NCBI GenBank assembly: GCA_002839795.1
Contig: PGYS01000004.1
Coordinates: 1 to 55,681, forward strand
Direction of reading: 5' to 3'
Length of the DNA stretch: 55,681 nucleotides
From: Ignavibacteriae bacterium HGW-Ignavibacteriae-3
GTDB taxonomy: Bacteria; Bacteroidota; Ignavibacteria; Ignavibacteriales; Melioribacteraceae
Of the stretch, positions 54,290 through 55,681 are shown piece by piece; the first letter of the stretch is position 1, and the number at the start of each line of letters is the position of its first letter. A model generated the notes under the pieces. That model saw only the letters and a program-made list of their open reading frames with translations, ran no database searches and had not been told where the DNA came from. The position numbers were made by a program, and so were the translations under genes.

Positions 54290-55537
54290 TTATTCTTCTT
54301 CTTCAAATTGATTTTCAAGAATCTCTATAATAGCCTTGGCTTTTTCTTCATCAAAGCCTTCGAGCTCTTTCAGTTTGTCAATGCCAGCGGCAAGAACTTC
54401 CAGAGCAGTGTCCAATCTGTTATTGATGAGAAGGTCCACAACCTCAGTACCCAATTCCTCGCGGAGTTCAATCAACTCAATATCTTCATCATATTCTTCA
54501 AAAGGTTTCTCGAGTCTGATTACTTCAATCTCATAACCGCTCAGTTTGATGGCCAGGCGGATATTGACGCCGTTTCGTCCAACGATCAATGAAACCTGAT
54601 CGCTATCAGCGGTAACAACACACTTTTTAGCATCTTCATCTATTTCGATCTGTTTTAATTTAGCAGGAGCCAGACATCTCTGAATGAAAACTACCGAATC
54701 CTCGGAATAGTTAATGACATCTATATTTTCATTATTCAACTCGCGAACTATGGCGTGGATACGGACACCCTTCATTCCAACGCATGCGCCCACAGCATCA
54801 ATTCTGGGATCGCTTGATTCAACGGCGATTTTAGCTCGCTCACCGGGTTCGCGGGCAATACCTTTAATTTCTATAACACCGTCATAAATTTCCGGAATTT
54901 CTATTTCGAATAATCTTCTGAGAAAGAGATTATCCGCACGCGAGATCAATATAACGGGTCCGTTCTGAGTATTCTTAACGTCCTTAACAACCGCGCGGAC
55001 CGTATCGCCTTTTCTGTATTTTTCGCGGGGAATCTGTTCGTGACGCGGAAGGAGCAATTCATTTTTATTGTGATTTACAAGAACATCATTTCTTCTAACC
55101 TGATAGATATCGCCGACGACAATCTCGCCGAGCATTTCTGTATACTCGTTATAAATAATTTCTTTTTCTATTTCTCTGATTTTCTGATTCAAACTCTGGC
55201 GCGCCAGATTTATTAATCTTCTACCAAATTCCATCAACTCTAATTTCTGGACATAATCCTCACCTACTTCGAGTTCCTCTTCATTTCCTTTTTCATTAAC
55301 CTCATCGATACTTATTTCGCTCGTAGGGTCATTTACCGTTTCAACTATAGTACGCTCAAGGAATATTTCTATATCACCCTTATCCATATTAACAACGACT
55401 TCGTATTTGGCTTCCAATCCGTATTTCTTTTTAACCATAATCCCAAATATTTCTTCGATGATCCCTGCAAGCACATCTTTATCAAGACTTTTCTCGCGGA
55501 CCATCTGCGCAAAGGATTCTACTATCTCGGTGTTCAT
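54290..55537 (-). CDS. nusA: Transcription termination/antitermination factor NusA
   Basis: NusA binds RNA polymerase and modulates pausing and termination. The 415 residues include the N-terminal polymerase-binding domain (about 1-130), S1 domain (135-200: G-D-I-Y-Q-V-R-R-N-D-V-L-V), two KH domains (205-345, with E-P-G-E-R-A-K-I-A-V, G-A-C-V-G-M-K-G-V-R-I and L-I-V-G-R-N-G-V-N-I-R-L-A), and a short C-terminal helical segment of about 50 residues ending in Glu residues. It lacks the two long acidic repeats of the E. coli protein, as in many bacteria. It lies between rimP and infB as usual. Confidence 0.97.
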   Translation of the reverse strand: MNTEIVESFAQMVREKSLDKDVLAGIIEEIFGIMVKKKYGLEAKYEVVVNMDKGDIEIFLERTIVETVNDPTSEISIDEVNEKGNEEELEVGEDYVQKLELMEFGRRLINLARQSLNQKIREIEKEIIYNEYTEMLGEIVVGDIYQVRRNDVLVNHNKNELLLPRHEQIPREKYRKGDTVRAVVKDVKNTQNGPVILISRADNLFLRRLFEIEIPEIYDGVIEIKGIAREPGERAKIAVESSDPRIDAVGACVGMKGVRIHAIVRELNNENIDVINYSEDSVVFIQRCLAPAKLKQIEIDEDAKKCVVTADSDQVSLIVGRNGVNIRLAIKLSGYEIEVIRLEKPFEEYDEDIELIELREELGTEVVDLLINNRLDTALEVLAAGIDKLKELEGFDEEKAKAIIEILENQFEEEE

Positions 55538-55554
55538 TTATTGCTCCTCAATGA

Positions 55555-55681
55555 TCAAAAACTGATTAATACTTTTGCTTTAATAATATTATTAAAATTT
55601 ATTTTGTATTCCGCTTCTTTAACAGCAAATATGAGATCTTCTCCATCAATTCGGGTCAGCTTTGCGGTAAGTGTTTTTTCA
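55555..55681 (-). CDS. rimP: Ribosome maturation factor RimP, C-terminal part
   Basis: Only the last 42 residues are in the window; the gene runs off the right edge. The visible segment (L-T-A-K-L-T-R-I-D-G-E-D-L-I-F ... I-N-F-N-N-I-I-K-A-K-V-L-I-S-F) matches the C-terminal SH3-like domain of RimP. It lies 17 bases upstream of nusA, the standard rimP-nusA-infB order, which is as important for the call as the residues. RimP is needed for 30S assembly. Confidence 0.85.
   Translation of the reverse strand, partial: EKTLTAKLTRIDGEDLIFAVKEAEYKINFNNIIKAKVLISF

Overview
This window looks like a stretch of core chromosome from an AT-rich, Gram-negative bacterium of the Bacteroidota/Chlorobiota/Ignavibacteriota group. 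The evidence is indirect. It carries lipid A genes (lpxB, lpxK), an MsbA-type exporter, an O-antigen-ligase-like protein and LolA, which together imply an outer membrane. It also has a thioredoxin-like protein of the WC-D-S-K-R-E-V-P type common in that group, long same-strand operons and frequent TTG starts. Ignavibacteria is my best guess. No rRNA, tRNA, CRISPR array, insertion sequence or phage gene was seen.

Layout. Positions 1-15774 read on the plus strand. (i) The end of an isoprenylcysteine-methyltransferase-like gene, then lpxB, a DUF374 acyltransferase, lpxK and ppdK. (ii) queA, ispD, plsY, gpsA and recG. (iii) A four-gene operon of two D-Ala-D-Ala-ligase-like ATP-grasp proteins, a GNAT acetyltransferase and a lysine-2,3-aminomutase-like radical SAM enzyme. 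This ends at a strong hairpin terminator that faces the convergent minus-strand block. Positions 15883-55681 are all minus strand. In transcription order they are: rimP (partial)-nusA-infB-rbfA-truB-ribF-rpsO-pnp with a terminator; dusB-rng; a tight run fsa-gcvT-comB-ftsK-lolA-UPF0104-OM barrel-uppP-PPIase-holA; an ECF sigma/anti-sigma pair; rpmE with a terminator; rsmB-rodZ-like-ligA-small unknown; a lone STAS protein; and a nine-gene run of HAD phosphatase, 7TM-HD phosphodiesterase, xerD, a SPOR/propeller-like protein, an MsbA-like ABC exporter, an O-antigen-ligase-like protein, a GT2 glycosyltransferase, nadK and a thioredoxin-like protein.

Most of the window is housekeeping: translation, RNA decay, lipid A and phospholipid synthesis, cell envelope and DNA repair. 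The accessory-looking part most likely to hide an undescribed pathway is 11.9-15.8 kb. There, beta-lysine synthesis appears coupled to two amino-acid-ligase-type ATP-grasp enzymes and an acetyltransferase. This suggests an acetylated, beta-lysine-containing small peptide or solute, but the product is inferred, not shown. The first gene of that operon has no ATG, GTG or TTG where its conserved N-terminus begins; an AUU start behind a good ribosome-binding site fits best. Other oddities are an O-antigen ligase with a roughly 285-residue propeller-like insert, a histone-like lysine-rich tail on PPDK, and an acidic/basic insert inside the S1 domain of RNase G.
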